A stretch of DNA of 64,000 bases from Scytonema sp. UIC 10036 (GTDB lineage Bacteria > Cyanobacteriota > Cyanobacteriia > Cyanobacteriales > Nostocaceae). Location: contig NZ_WJFC01000045.1 of assembly GCF_009725235.1 (NCBI RefSeq), positions 1-64,000 on the forward strand. Reading direction: 5' to 3'. The notes under the pieces are model-generated. The model was not told the DNA's origin. It saw only the letters and a program-made list of their open reading frames with translations, and made no database searches. Each line of letters begins with the position of its first letter. Position 1 is the stretch's first letter. The translations under genes and the position numbers were made by a program. Positions 32,014 to 40,825 of this stretch are shown here, piece by piece.

Positions 32014-33396
32014 ATGGTTTTTCAAATTCCTGATGTTAAATTTGATTTGGATATCATCAAAAAGTATGATACCCCCGTACCTAGATACACGAGTTACCCA
32101 CCCGCTACTGAGTTAACGGAAGAATTTACAGAGAGGGATTTTCAAACTGCGATCGCTGCCTCTAATCAAAGAAAATCTCCTCTATCCTTATATTTCCACA
32201 TTCCTTTTTGTCAAAGTGCTTGCTATTTTTGTGGCTGTAATGTTGTGATTTCTAACAACAAAAATATTGCTAAGCCTTATGTGGATTATTTGGTTCGCGA
32301 CATCAAAAAAACAGCTAGCTTAATTGATGCAGATAGAAGAGTGGTTCAAATTCATTGGGGTGGTGGAACTCCTAACTACTTGAGTTTGGAACAAGTAGAA
32401 CATCTGTGGAAAAATATCACTTCACACTTTGATGTCAACCCTACAGCAGAAGTCTCGATAGAAATCAATCCTCGCTATATTGATAAAAACTATATTTTCG
32501 CTTTGCGAGAAATTGGGTTTAATCGAATTAGCTTTGGAATTCAAGACTTTAATACTCAAGTTCAAGCAGCAGTTAACCGCATCCAACCGGAAGAGATGCT
32601 GTTTGACGTGATGAACTCCATTCAAGAAGCAAAGTTTGAAAGCGTGAATGTAGATCTCATTTACGGTTTACCCCATCAAACCGTTGAGACTTTTCAGGAA
32701 ACGCTCAGAAAAACCATCGCACTCAACCCCGATAGGATTGCGGTTTTTAACTTTGCCTATGTACCGTGGCTCAAGCCAGTGCAGCAAAATATCTCACTTG
32801 ATGCACTTCCAAAAGCAGAGGAAAAGCTAGAAATCCTCAAAATGACTGTTGAGGAACTTACAAACCATCAGTACTTGTTTATTGGGATGGATCATTTTGC
32901 CAAACCTAATGATGAATTGGCTGTTTCCCAACGCGATCGCACCTTAAAGCGTAACTTCCAGGGCTACACCACCCTAGCACAAGCAGAACTCTTTGGTCTT
33001 GGTGCAACATCTATCAGTATGCTTGAAGATACTTATACTCAAAATCACAAGCAACTGAAAGATTACTATCAAGCAATTGATAGAGGGCTTTTACCAACGA
33101 GCAGAGGCATTAAACTGACTCAAGATGATATCCTCAGACGGGAAATCATCATGTGTATCATGTGTCATTTTCAACTTTACAAGCAAGATATTGAACACAA
33201 GTACCACCTTAGCTTTGATGAGTATTTTGCATCAGAGTTAGAAGAGTTGAAGCGCTTGGAAGACGATGGACTCGTTAGATTATCGAAAAACCATATTAGC
33301 GTTACAGAGATTGGTAGATTGCTAGTCAGAAATATTGCAGTTCTTTTTGATACACATGTGAAGAAGCAAGAAAAGAGATTTTCACGTGCTATCTAA
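32014..33396 (+). CDS. hemN: Oxygen-independent coproporphyrinogen III oxidase HemN
   Basis: 460 aa from ATG 32014 (MVFQIPDVKF); an upstream TTG frame is unconserved. A radical SAM enzyme that makes protoporphyrinogen IX without O2. The cluster motif is C66-x3-C70-x2-C73 followed by the HemN-type C75 (CQSACYFCGC). WGGGTPNYL, the SAM-binding NPR region and GIQDFN are present. Length fits true HemN (about 455-465) rather than HemW. With ho and the acsF-type cyclase it allows tetrapyrrole synthesis under micro-oxic conditions. Confidence 0.94.
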   Translation: MVFQIPDVKFDLDIIKKYDTPVPRYTSYPPATELTEEFTERDFQTAIAASNQRKSPLSLYFHIPFCQSACYFCGCNVVISNNKNIAKPYVDYLVRDIKKTASLIDADRRVVQIHWGGGTPNYLSLEQVEHLWKNITSHFDVNPTAEVSIEINPRYIDKNYIFALREIGFNRISFGIQDFNTQVQAAVNRIQPEEMLFDVMNSIQEAKFESVNVDLIYGLPHQTVETFQETLRKTIALNPDRIAVFNFAYVPWLKPVQQNISLDALPKAEEKLEILKMTVEELTNHQYLFIGMDHFAKPNDELAVSQRDRTLKRNFQGYTTLAQAELFGLGATSISMLEDTYTQNHKQLKDYYQAIDRGLLPTSRGIKLTQDDILRREIIMCIMCHFQLYKQDIEHKYHLSFDEYFASELEELKRLEDDGLVRLSKNHISVTEIGRLLVRNIAVLFDTHVKKQEKRFSRAI

Positions 33397-33611
33397 ATGT
33401 AAAATTGCAAACCAACAGAGCTGCTAATAATTGAGTGATTTGTAGATTGTCGTTGCGAACCAAGCAGGTTAAAACTGAGTCAAAACTTTGTTTGGTAGAA
33501 AGTACAGCCAAAATAGTTAACTACACTTGGATGTGGTTTTCTTCCGGACAAGAGTATTAACACCTGGAAAATTTTTGCAAGCCAATCCACTCTCGCTCTA
33601 AAGTTACGCAG

Positions 33612-34898
33612 ATGAGATTACGTGTTCTATTACTCAGTGCCATCAGCATTATGCTGCTATCGTCTCCAGCCTTTGGAGCACGTTTGCAGTCTTGGCGCTT
33701 CGATCCGGCTAAAAATCAGCTCGACCTAACCACAGACTCTGGAGTCAGACCTCAAGCATTCCTACTCAATAACCCAACCAGACTGGTTATTGACTTACCG
33801 GGAACTACTAAATTAAACGATACTACAGTTCGTAAAAGTTTTGGCTCAGCCGTTAGGGAGATTCGTATTGGACAGCCAGACGCCAAAACAACCAGAATGG
33901 TGATTGAATTAGCACCCGGTTATACCGTTTCCCCAGAAAACTCACTGGTTAAAGGAGATTCTTCCTCTCACTGGATAGTCAGATTTTCATCCATCGATCG
34001 CGCCACACCAGAAAATACGACATCCAGTGAAGAAAAAATTCCCATTGAAATCAGCAACGAATTCACCTTTGCTGGGACTGTGCCACTCAACAAGGAAATG
34101 TCACAGATTTATCCTCAGGTCAAAAAATTGATGTCTCGTTACAGCTTTCTTTCACCTGGGATGTTTTTCCTCGATTTAGAAACAGGCAACTATTTAGATA
34201 TCTATGGGGAAAAGGTATTTCCGGCTGCTAGCACCATCAAATATCCTATTCTGATTGCTCTATTTCAAGATATAGACGCAGGTAAGATTAAACTCAATGA
34301 AACTCTGGTCTTGCGGCGCGGTTTGAAGGCTGAAGCTGCAGGTTCAGGAGTCTTGCAATTTAAACCAGTGGGAACCAAACTCAGTGTTTTGGAGACCGCC
34401 ACTAAGATGATTACTATTAGTGACAATACTGCCACCAACATGATCATTGACCGTTTAGGTGGTAAAGCTAAATTAAATCAGCGGTTTCGGAGTTGGGGAC
34501 TGCAAAATACTGTTATTCGCAATTTATTAGGTGATTTTAAAGGAACAAATACAACCAGCCCCAAAGATTTAGCAAGGCTGTCGGTCATGATAGATAACGA
34601 CAAAATGCTCAGTAATACCAGCCGTGCCAAAGTTTTGGGTATCATGCGTCGGGTGCAGAACAGAAGATTGTTGCCATCCGGTCTTGGTAAAGGTGCGACG
34701 ATCGCTCATAAAACAGGAACCTTAGGAATTATCCTTGGGGATGCGGGTATTGTTGAATTGCCCACAGGCAAGCGTTATTTGGCAGGAATTTTTGTTAAAA
34801 GACCCTTTGGTGATACAAGAGCAAGGGAATTTATCAGTCAAGTTTCCAAACTTGTCTATGGCTATATCAATCAACCAAAGTTAACCCAATCGCGCTAG
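33612..34898 (+). CDS. Exported AMIN-domain plus class A beta-lactamase-fold serine hydrolase
   Basis: 428 aa. Signal peptide (about 1-23, AFGA cleavage). An AMIN domain (about 25-125; SWRFDPAKNQLDL, PTRLVIDLPG) normally targets proteins to peptidoglycan or septal sites. The hydrolase domain has S207-T-I-K210, S270-D-N272 and a KTG motif in AHKTGTLG near 367. The canonical triad suggests an active acyl-enzyme: beta-lactamase or DD-peptidase-like. The AMIN fusion points to cell-wall work. Monocistronic; 215 bp upstream without another gene. Confidence 0.87.
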   Translation: MRLRVLLLSAISIMLLSSPAFGARLQSWRFDPAKNQLDLTTDSGVRPQAFLLNNPTRLVIDLPGTTKLNDTTVRKSFGSAVREIRIGQPDAKTTRMVIELAPGYTVSPENSLVKGDSSSHWIVRFSSIDRATPENTTSSEEKIPIEISNEFTFAGTVPLNKEMSQIYPQVKKLMSRYSFLSPGMFFLDLETGNYLDIYGEKVFPAASTIKYPILIALFQDIDAGKIKLNETLVLRRGLKAEAAGSGVLQFKPVGTKLSVLETATKMITISDNTATNMIIDRLGGKAKLNQRFRSWGLQNTVIRNLLGDFKGTNTTSPKDLARLSVMIDNDKMLSNTSRAKVLGIMRRVQNRRLLPSGLGKGATIAHKTGTLGIILGDAGIVELPTGKRYLAGIFVKRPFGDTRAREFISQVSKLVYGYINQPKLTQSR

Positions 34899-34931
34899 TG
34901 GTTCACCACATTGATTTTGATAAGCACTCAC

Positions 34932-34957
34932 CTCGTTCCCAGCCAGAGCCTGGGAAC
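34932..34957. repeat. Dispersed CCCAGG repeat, minimal copy (copy 4)
   Basis: A single stem CTCGTTCCCAG..CCTGGGAAC sits at the breakpoint of the DUF4058 remnant, next to a CTAGTGGTTCACCACATTGA unit at about 34895. Confidence 0.75.
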
Positions 34958-34958
34958 T

Positions 34959-35141
34959 CCGTTGCCGTTGCGTTCAGACGATGTTGAACCAGTGATAGAT
35001 TTACAAACATTATTAAGCGAACTATATGACCGCGCTAGTTACGATCTAGTGATAGATTATAGCCTTGAGCCAGTGCCACCATTGTCAGAAGCTAATGCCA
35101 CATGGAATGATGCTTGGTTGCGGCAGCAAGGACTTCGTTGA
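34959..35141 (+). pseudogene. DUF4058 C-terminal fragment
   Basis: About 60 codons match the C-terminus of DUF4058 proteins (PLRSDDVEPVIDLQTLL, YDRASYDLVIDYS, PPLSEANATWNDAWL). Everything N-terminal (normally about 200 residues) is missing, replaced by a dispersed palindromic repeat. The open frame to the left is repeat sequence, so the upstream ATG at 34911 is unlikely to be real. Confidence 0.75.
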
Positions 35142-35242
35142 ATCTCCACACCAGTCGCATAACCGGGAAATTATCCAATAGAAAATTCCAAGCATCATTC
35201 GTGAGAAACGAGAAACTTGGTATCTGATACCAAATCCGGTTT

Positions 35243-35632
35243 TTAACATAAAAACAGACTATCAGTAGATCTGCCTTGTCTCGAAGCAAATTTTACTTGA
35301 CTCTTCGCAAATCTTATTTGATTCTGAGTGAACATAGCCTTAGCTTGAACACGCTTAAATTCAACTCTAGTGCGTAAAAGATCTAAATCGTTTTTTACCA
35401 ATTCATCCGTCCGAGCGACAACTATTACTGATAAATCCCTGTCACAATTAACTTTAAGCTCACTTATTTTTAAATTATTTGCTGATTGTTCAATACCAAA
35501 CTCATTTTTAGTACTACTTAGTAATTCATCAATTTTTTGTAATTGCTGCTCAATTATTTCGATGAGTTCTTGACTGCGTTTTTCTGGGTTAAAAGTCATC
35601 AGTTTTATCCAATCTTGACGATTTTTTAGCAT
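35243..35632 (-). CDS. Hypothetical coiled-coil protein, 129 aa
   Basis: A highly charged, helical protein; heptad-like patterns run through about 15-110 (SQELIEIIEQQLQKIDELL and a later R/K-rich helix). It may start at Met12 (MTFNPEKRS). No signal peptide, membrane helix or known domain. It is isolated between a pseudogene and a 580-bp spacer. Function unknown. Confidence 0.5.
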   Translation of the reverse strand: MLKNRQDWIKLMTFNPEKRSQELIEIIEQQLQKIDELLSSTKNEFGIEQSANNLKISELKVNCDRDLSVIVVARTDELVKNDLDLLRTRVEFKRVQAKAMFTQNQIRFAKSQVKFASRQGRSTDSLFLC

Positions 35633-35873
35633 TAAACATAAAACTTAACATAACCCCTTTTTTTTGTCTGTACGCTACCGAACCACACTGCTAATTTAAA
35701 TCTAGAGAAATCTGAGTCAATTTAGTTTGCCTACGATTGCGAGGCTTTCTAGCCCTAAATAAAGCAACTGTTACTCTGATGAAAACTTCAGAACTGTGCT
35801 TAATATAACTTAAATTGTCAGAGCTTTTTCGGTAAGTATATGATTTATAATAGATGAGAATTACGTAGAATCA

Positions 35874-35987
35874 CTAGTACAAATCAGCGGAAATAGGGCA
35901 ACCATTGGTAACAGACCAAAAGCTTACAATAAAAGCTTTTGCGCCTTCTACCCTCTGACCTTATGTACTTCTGACGAATTGTACTAG
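35874..35987. mobile_element. Small MITE-like element (114 bp)
   Basis: CTAGTACAA (35874-35882) and TTGTACTAG (35979-35987) are perfect inverted ends, and similarity continues inward (AATCAGCGGAA against ATTCGTCAGAA). An internal AAAAGCTT/AAGCTTTT pair adds a second stem. No coding capacity. It lies in the 583-bp gene-free spacer 35633-36215, which also has TTACGAATTACGA heptamer repeats near 36110-36140. Confidence 0.55.
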
Positions 35988-36215
35988 CGAGCTGACTCCA
36001 CATTGAGTCAAGACTCGAAGTTCTATGCGATCGGTTGTAACCGAAGCGACTAGCAGTTTTGGTTGGGGTTGTTGTTAAATAGATTCTAGATTCGTAATTT
36101 TTGACTTCAATTACGAATTACGAATTACGACTTACGAATTATCCTTGGTGGGCTGTTCTTCCGTGCTCTACTTCCGTGCAGTACTTATTGAAATCATTTT
36201 TTTGGAGAAATTTAG

Positions 36216-37127
36216 ATGGCTATTTTCACTGGTACAGATGCAGGTGAAGGTGTATATGGGACATGGAATCCTATCAATACCGATGATGTTCTGTATGGGC
36301 TTGGTGGTAATGATGTTTTAAATGGTTGGGGAGGTAACGATACGCTTTATGGTGGGAGCGGAAATGACTCACTCCTTGCTCACAATTTCAGTGGAGCAGA
36401 TATCTTATATGGTGAAAGTGGTAACGACAGCTATACAATTGGTGTCGGAGATATCGTTATTGAAACGGTAAACAATGGGATCGACTCGATTGACTTGTGG
36501 TATGAAGTAAGTGGCGTTTACACTATCCCTGATAACGTTGAGAATTTAACGGTTCGCGGTACTGCATCAATTATCGGAAATAATCTCAATAACACGATTA
36601 CGGTTGTTGGCAATGACAATCGTTCAATTGATGGCAGAGATGGGAACGATAATTTGCAAGGGGGTGGCGGTGCCGATACTCTTATTGGTGGGAGCGGCAA
36701 TGATTATATCAACGGTAACAACGGTAATGATGTTCTTATAGGAGGTATTGGAAACGATACTCTTTTCGGTGGAGGTGGCACCGATCTTCATGTCTTTGAC
36801 ACAGCAAGTGCGTTTTCATCTTCCATCGGAACCGATTCAATTGGAGGATTTACTGTTGGGACAGATAAGATTGTCTTAGACAAAACAACTTTTAATGCTT
36901 TAACAAGTGTTACGGGTAGTGGTTTCAGCGTAGCTTCCGAGTTTGCTCGTGTAACGAGTGATGCTGCCGCATCTTCAGTCAGCGCACGCATTGTTTTCAA
37001 CTCTGCAAATGGTAAGCTATTCTACAACCAAAACGGTATTGATGTTGGTTTAGGTAGTGGAGCACAATTCGCGACAATATCTTCGGCATCATCTCTGAGT
37101 GCCGCTGATTTTGTAATACAAGCGTAA
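36216..37127 (+). CDS. RTX (hemolysin-type) calcium-binding protein
   Basis: 303 aa, with a GGAGA ribosome-binding site 8 bp before the ATG. Two blocks of glycine-aspartate nonapeptides (GGNDVLNGWGGNDTLYGGSGNDSL at about 29-52, cited by ends only; a second block about 139-187) form Ca-binding beta-rolls, followed by a C-terminal domain (about 190-303) typical of type I secreted proteins. No N-terminal signal peptide, as expected for type I export. No protease or lipase domain is present, so a surface or matrix role is more likely. No T1SS genes are nearby. Confidence 0.85.
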   Translation: MAIFTGTDAGEGVYGTWNPINTDDVLYGLGGNDVLNGWGGNDTLYGGSGNDSLLAHNFSGADILYGESGNDSYTIGVGDIVIETVNNGIDSIDLWYEVSGVYTIPDNVENLTVRGTASIIGNNLNNTITVVGNDNRSIDGRDGNDNLQGGGGADTLIGGSGNDYINGNNGNDVLIGGIGNDTLFGGGGTDLHVFDTASAFSSSIGTDSIGGFTVGTDKIVLDKTTFNALTSVTGSGFSVASEFARVTSDAAASSVSARIVFNSANGKLFYNQNGIDVGLGSGAQFATISSASSLSAADFVIQA

Positions 37128-37354
37128 GCTCTGAAGGAATAGTATTCGCATAAGTTTGCAGTACTACCTGGTGGATGTAAAAAAGGACATTATCAGCGTG
37201 TATCTATCCAATCAAGAGTTTTTAGTAGCGCCTGCCATGGTGCGATCGCTTGCCATCACATTGAAATTTAAGCAGTTGAAGGATTGCTTTTGCGAGTTAT
37301 TCGTCGTAGCATCAGATGTGTCATGGCGGCACAAATGATTCACAGCTCTACATC

Positions 37355-37804
37355 ATGTTTACAAGACTCGTACTCTTTCTTCTAGTCGCGCTCGGCGGAG
37401 CGGGTCTCGCAATTCAGATGGCTTGGAATGCACGTTTGCGAACGTCAACCGGCTCTCCGGTTCTCACCACGATGATCTCAGTGTTCGTAACTCTCCTTTC
37501 ACTCGTGCTGTTGTGGATTAGCGGCGCAACCAACCGTGGTTCCATCCCCGCGTTTAATTCTGTTCCAAAATGGGCTTGGTTCGGTGGGGTTTTTGCCGCC
37601 TACTACCTTGTGGCGTCCCTAATCGCGATCCCAAAATTAGGAGCCGCAGTGGTTTTTTCTTTAGTTATTGCCGGACAGATGGTTGCGGCACTCATTTTAG
37701 ATTCTACTGGCGCATTTGGCGTTGCCCAGATTTCCCTCAACACGTCTCGCGTCTTGGGAACGGCATTATTGCTTATTGGAGTCATCCTCATTCAAAGACA
37801 TTGA
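37355..37804 (+). CDS. DMT-type membrane transporter (YdcZ/DUF606-like)
   Basis: 149 aa from ATG 37355 (a frame extends 13 codons up). Five hydrophobic helices cover almost the whole length. Motifs such as GGAGLAIQMAWNARL and the C-terminal GTALLLIGVILIQ fit the YdcZ half-transporter family. Codon use is clearly more GC-rich than its neighbours. Just past the stop lies GCCCTAATCATGCGCTACAG, a string like those at the start of integron attC sites. It may be a captured gene cassette. Substrate unknown. Confidence 0.75.
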   Translation: MFTRLVLFLLVALGGAGLAIQMAWNARLRTSTGSPVLTTMISVFVTLLSLVLLWISGATNRGSIPAFNSVPKWAWFGGVFAAYYLVASLIAIPKLGAAVVFSLVIAGQMVAALILDSTGAFGVAQISLNTSRVLGTALLLIGVILIQRH

Positions 37805-37861
37805 AAAACGCCCTAATCATGCGCTACAGCAAACCCGACCATCTCCCCTGAGAGCCATCAT

Positions 37862-38385
37862 TTATATTCTACGAACTTGGCAAGCACGGATACCACTTCT
37901 ATTAACAGCACCTTTCATTCCCAAAACAACAGCCCTCACACGTTGTTCCGGAGTTCCATGATGGTGTCTGTGACCCCATTGATAATCCCCAATTCGATGA
38001 GCTAGAGTTGCAATCTCCAAAATATCTCGCTTGTCAAAAACGATATTGGGAATTAATGCTAAGTAAACACCTGCCAAACAATCTGCTTGTAGTTCTGAGA
38101 TAGGCGTAACTCTGGGTTGAAAACCATAAGCCGTCTGCATAGCATGGGCATACTCGTGACCAATAATGTAAGCTAAAGCAGCATCTCCATGCTGATATGC
38201 CATTCTAATATCTTGAGCAGTAATGTAAACATTGAGCCACTCCGCGCACGCTTCGTGACGCGGATTCTGGCTGAGAATTAGGGTTAACTTTTCGCCCGGA
38301 TTGCAAGCAATCAGCTAGCAGGTAAACTCGCGAGCACAGATCCAATACTGATTAAGGTCGCAGTCAGTACCTTGAATGCCTTCAT
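37862..38385 (-). pseudogene. Zinc metallopeptidase (YpfJ-like), broken
   Basis: A signal-peptide start (MKAFKVLTATLISIGSVLAS, from 38385) stops after 24 codons. After scrambled sequence the C-terminal part resumes in another frame (LNVYITAQDIRMAYQHGDA). It carries the zinc site HEYAH, the second-site ELQADCLAG and the family tail HGTPEQRVRAVVLGM. Most of the N-terminal half is deleted, so no enzyme is made unless the 113-aa C-terminal piece is expressed alone. Confidence 0.75.
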
Positions 38386-38619
38386 TATCACCTCGGATTT
38401 ACTAGTACATATAGAAGACGGAAAAATTTCTTGGTTCCTTGGTGTCTTCTACAAGAACTACAATGTCAGTCATACAGCTTCCAATACTGCTCGGATAAGA
38501 ATTTTTGTACGTAATTGCGTGTTTTTATGCAAAACCTACGCAGTCTTGGTTGCGGTGGCGATAAGTTGAGTACAGCTTGCGCTTCGCGAACAGCCTGGAT
38601 ACCAACTCGATCTGGTGGC

Positions 38620-38790
38620 TGCGCCTGGGAATGCAAATCTGGAGGCTCTACCTCTCAATGATTGGAGGCAGAGCCTCCGGGAACTGCATTACAAGGCAGA
38701 GCCTTGTAACGAGGAGGTAGCCTTGTAACGAGGAGGTAGCCTTGTAACGAGGAGGTAGCCTTGTAACGAGGAGGTAGCCTTGTAACGAGG
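38620..38790. repeat. CCCAGG-type repeat (copy 5) expanded into a 19-bp tandem array
   Basis: A degenerate composite repeat (38622-38714) runs into CCTTGTAACGAGGAGGTAG repeated four full times (38702-38777) plus a partial copy to 38790. Copies are identical, implying recent expansion. No spacers, so not a CRISPR. The 38386-38807 interval holds no gene. Confidence 0.85.
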
Positions 38791-38807
38791 GTAATGACAA
38801 TATTATT

Positions 38808-39719
38808 CTATGTTTGCAGAATATTTAATTCAGCTTGACTGAGCACTTTTGGCTTCATTTGCTGTAAATCCCGCAGCGCAATCTTAGCATCCTCAGTATT
38901 GAAGTTGTAGTATTCTGTCAAATTTCCTATGGGGTGATTGAACTCTTGGTAGCGATGCTTGAAATATTTTTCTACATTTCCTCGATGTACCCAACTTCCC
39001 AGCACTTCTATACTCACTATCTGAAAGTACTTTTTTAGCTCGCGTTGTATCTCTTCAATTCGTTCATCTACAGACCTCTGTGTCACTCCAATCTTATGGA
39101 GGATTTTACCATCACATTGAATTTTTAAATAATAAAGAGTCGTAGATAAAATTCTTTTCAGTTGGGTGCGGTATATTCGCAAATCAACAAGCAATTCTGG
39201 TAAATTAGACAAGTTAATAAGTTGAGCACGCTCTGTTTTTTCTTCCAAATCCGATAGTTTTTTTAACAAGAGTGGTTCCTGCACTTGATTAAAATGTACA
39301 AGTGGTAAACCACCAAAAGGAATTTTTCCTAATTTTGTAAATTCATAAACTGAAGGGTTAAAGCCAGGTTTTTCTTGCAGCAATTCACGATATAAAAAGC
39401 TGGGAAAAATCAATTCTCTCATAATAATTTGATTCTTCGAGCCAAATTCTCGCCAAAGAAGTTTTAAGCGATCGAACTCCTTACCTGAAAGCTGAAGGTT
39501 AAAATTTTCATATAAAGGCAGTACGGGTATCTCCCTGTTAGTAGCTGCAACTGCACGACAGGTTTCCTCAGTATGAGCGAAGTGATGCTCTTTTATCTTG
39601 CCTTTTTTAGCTGTGAGACTTCCACCACAATAGGGACACTGCAACGGAGTTTTCCCTTTAGGAACATCTTCAATACCGACTAATGCTCCATTTTTATCTA
39701 CACCATACTTTAACCACAT
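38808..39719 (-). CDS. CoiA-like zinc-finger plus GIY-YIG (T5orf172-like) fusion protein
   Basis: 303 aa. The N-terminus (about 1-50) resembles the start of competence protein CoiA: C28-P-Y-C31-G, then KIKEHHFAH with H45/H46/H49 as possible zinc ligands. A helical middle (about 60-190) is followed by a C-terminal domain (about 190-285) with LYYLKIQCDGKILHKIGVTQ, the pattern of phage T5orf172/MUG113 GIY-YIG domains. Both parts suggest nucleic-acid processing. It is 16 bp downstream of the DUF72 gene on the same strand, probably one transcript. Exact role unknown. Confidence 0.72.
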   Translation of the reverse strand: MWLKYGVDKNGALVGIEDVPKGKTPLQCPYCGGSLTAKKGKIKEHHFAHTEETCRAVAATNREIPVLPLYENFNLQLSGKEFDRLKLLWREFGSKNQIIMRELIFPSFLYRELLQEKPGFNPSVYEFTKLGKIPFGGLPLVHFNQVQEPLLLKKLSDLEEKTERAQLINLSNLPELLVDLRIYRTQLKRILSTTLYYLKIQCDGKILHKIGVTQRSVDERIEEIQRELKKYFQIVSIEVLGSWVHRGNVEKYFKHRYQEFNHPIGNLTEYYNFNTEDAKIALRDLQQMKPKVLSQAELNILQT

Positions 39720-39735
39720 AAGAAAACCATCACTT

Positions 39736-40605
39736 TCACCACAAACTCAGTTGATTGGGTGTACTATCAAGAGTATTCCAAGGTAGAGAAGGAACTTCTA
39801 CACGATTTTGTTCTAATAATTTTTGGAAATAACGTGCTGTACTGGGTGACTTCTCTTCTACAGGACAGTGAACAAAAAAATAAATTTGCGTTCCAAGCGA
39901 AAGCCACTGCTTAATTTGAGTAACCCACTCTTCCATAAAGGGCTGATTAACCGATAAGGTGGGATGGGAAATAAACCGAATCAAACTAAAGGGTGCTGTG
40001 ACGCTAAATTGTACTGGAAGTTTGGGTTTGCGCCGTTCGGATTCTATTTGAGGGTCATCATCTTCACTATAGATAGGACGCGTGTCTAGCAATACTTTAC
40101 CTACATTCAGCTTTTCTAGCAGTGCTGTTAAATGACTGGTATGTGGTTCTGCAAACCAGTCTTGATGCCTAACTTCCAATGCTAAACGAGTTCCTGTTTG
40201 TTGCCATGCTTCGACAAAGGACGCTAAGTCATCAATTAATTTGGGTGAATAGCTCGGAGGTAATTGGGCAAAGATAGGTCCGAGGCGTTTACCTAAAAGG
40301 CTCATTTCCTCAAAAAATTTTAAAGCAGTGGGGATGTTGGGTTTTAGCAAACCTTTGTGGGTAATATCTCTTGGCAATTTTAGGCAAAACTCAAAACCTG
40401 GAGGGGTATCCGCAGCCCAACGAGTGACAGTTTCTGCGTTAGGGACAGCGTAGAAAGTCGTATTGCCTTCAACAGTGGTAAAGCGTCTGCTGTACAGGTG
40501 TAAAAAGTCAGCAGCACGAGTACCTTGGGGGTAGAGTTCACCAATCCAACCCTTATATGCCCAAACAGCACAACCAATAAAAAATGGAGATTGACCAGAC
40601 AGCAC
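39736..40605 (-). CDS. DUF72 (YecE) family protein
   Basis: 289 aa with the DUF72 TIM-barrel motifs: FIGCAVWAYKGWIGELYP (about 9-26), FTTVEGNTTFYAVPNAETV, LKLPRDITH, FAQLPPSYSP, LALEVRHQDWF and YFFVHCPVEEKSPSTA. The family is widespread and of uncertain biochemical role. It is the upstream gene of a likely two-gene unit with the CoiA/GIY-YIG protein. Confidence 0.85.
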   Translation of the reverse strand: MLSGQSPFFIGCAVWAYKGWIGELYPQGTRAADFLHLYSRRFTTVEGNTTFYAVPNAETVTRWAADTPPGFEFCLKLPRDITHKGLLKPNIPTALKFFEEMSLLGKRLGPIFAQLPPSYSPKLIDDLASFVEAWQQTGTRLALEVRHQDWFAEPHTSHLTALLEKLNVGKVLLDTRPIYSEDDDPQIESERRKPKLPVQFSVTAPFSLIRFISHPTLSVNQPFMEEWVTQIKQWLSLGTQIYFFVHCPVEEKSPSTARYFQKLLEQNRVEVPSLPWNTLDSTPNQLSLW

Positions 40606-40685
40606 AGCCTTACACTTCAGTTTGTTCGTAGTTCATAGTACCTAGGTTAGCAAAGCTTTCCTCCAATGTTTTGCTGGATGTTTAA

Positions 40686-40745
40686 ACTTGTACCGTTCGG
40701 GTGTAAGGTATACGTAAGTACAAAATCAACTTACACCGAAAGAAA
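40686..40745. other. Inverted repeat in the 40606-41182 spacer
   Basis: TTCGGGTGTAAG and CTTACACCGAA pair with one bulge around a loop with TACGTAAGTA. It could be an operator or terminator shared by the DUF72 gene (leftward) and the small ORF (rightward). Confidence 0.4.
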
Positions 40746-40825
40746 GAACCCAAAGTTCTTAAAATTTGTAAAGCTGGTAGTAAATAAAGAATTAAAGTAT
40801 AGGTTCAATTATTTGTAGGTGTGCC

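Noticed and set aside
37156..37338. 60-codon plus-strand frame after the RTX gene
   Set aside because: No family resemblance, no ribosome-binding site, and it contains a HIP1 site and what looks like shuffled gene debris.
37716..37961. Plus-strand frame with NHALQQTRPS
   Set aside because: A known type of spurious translation of recombination-site-like DNA; it overlaps two better-supported features.
38702..38790. 19-bp repeats as a CRISPR
   Set aside because: Units are directly adjacent and identical, with no spacers and no cas genes nearby.
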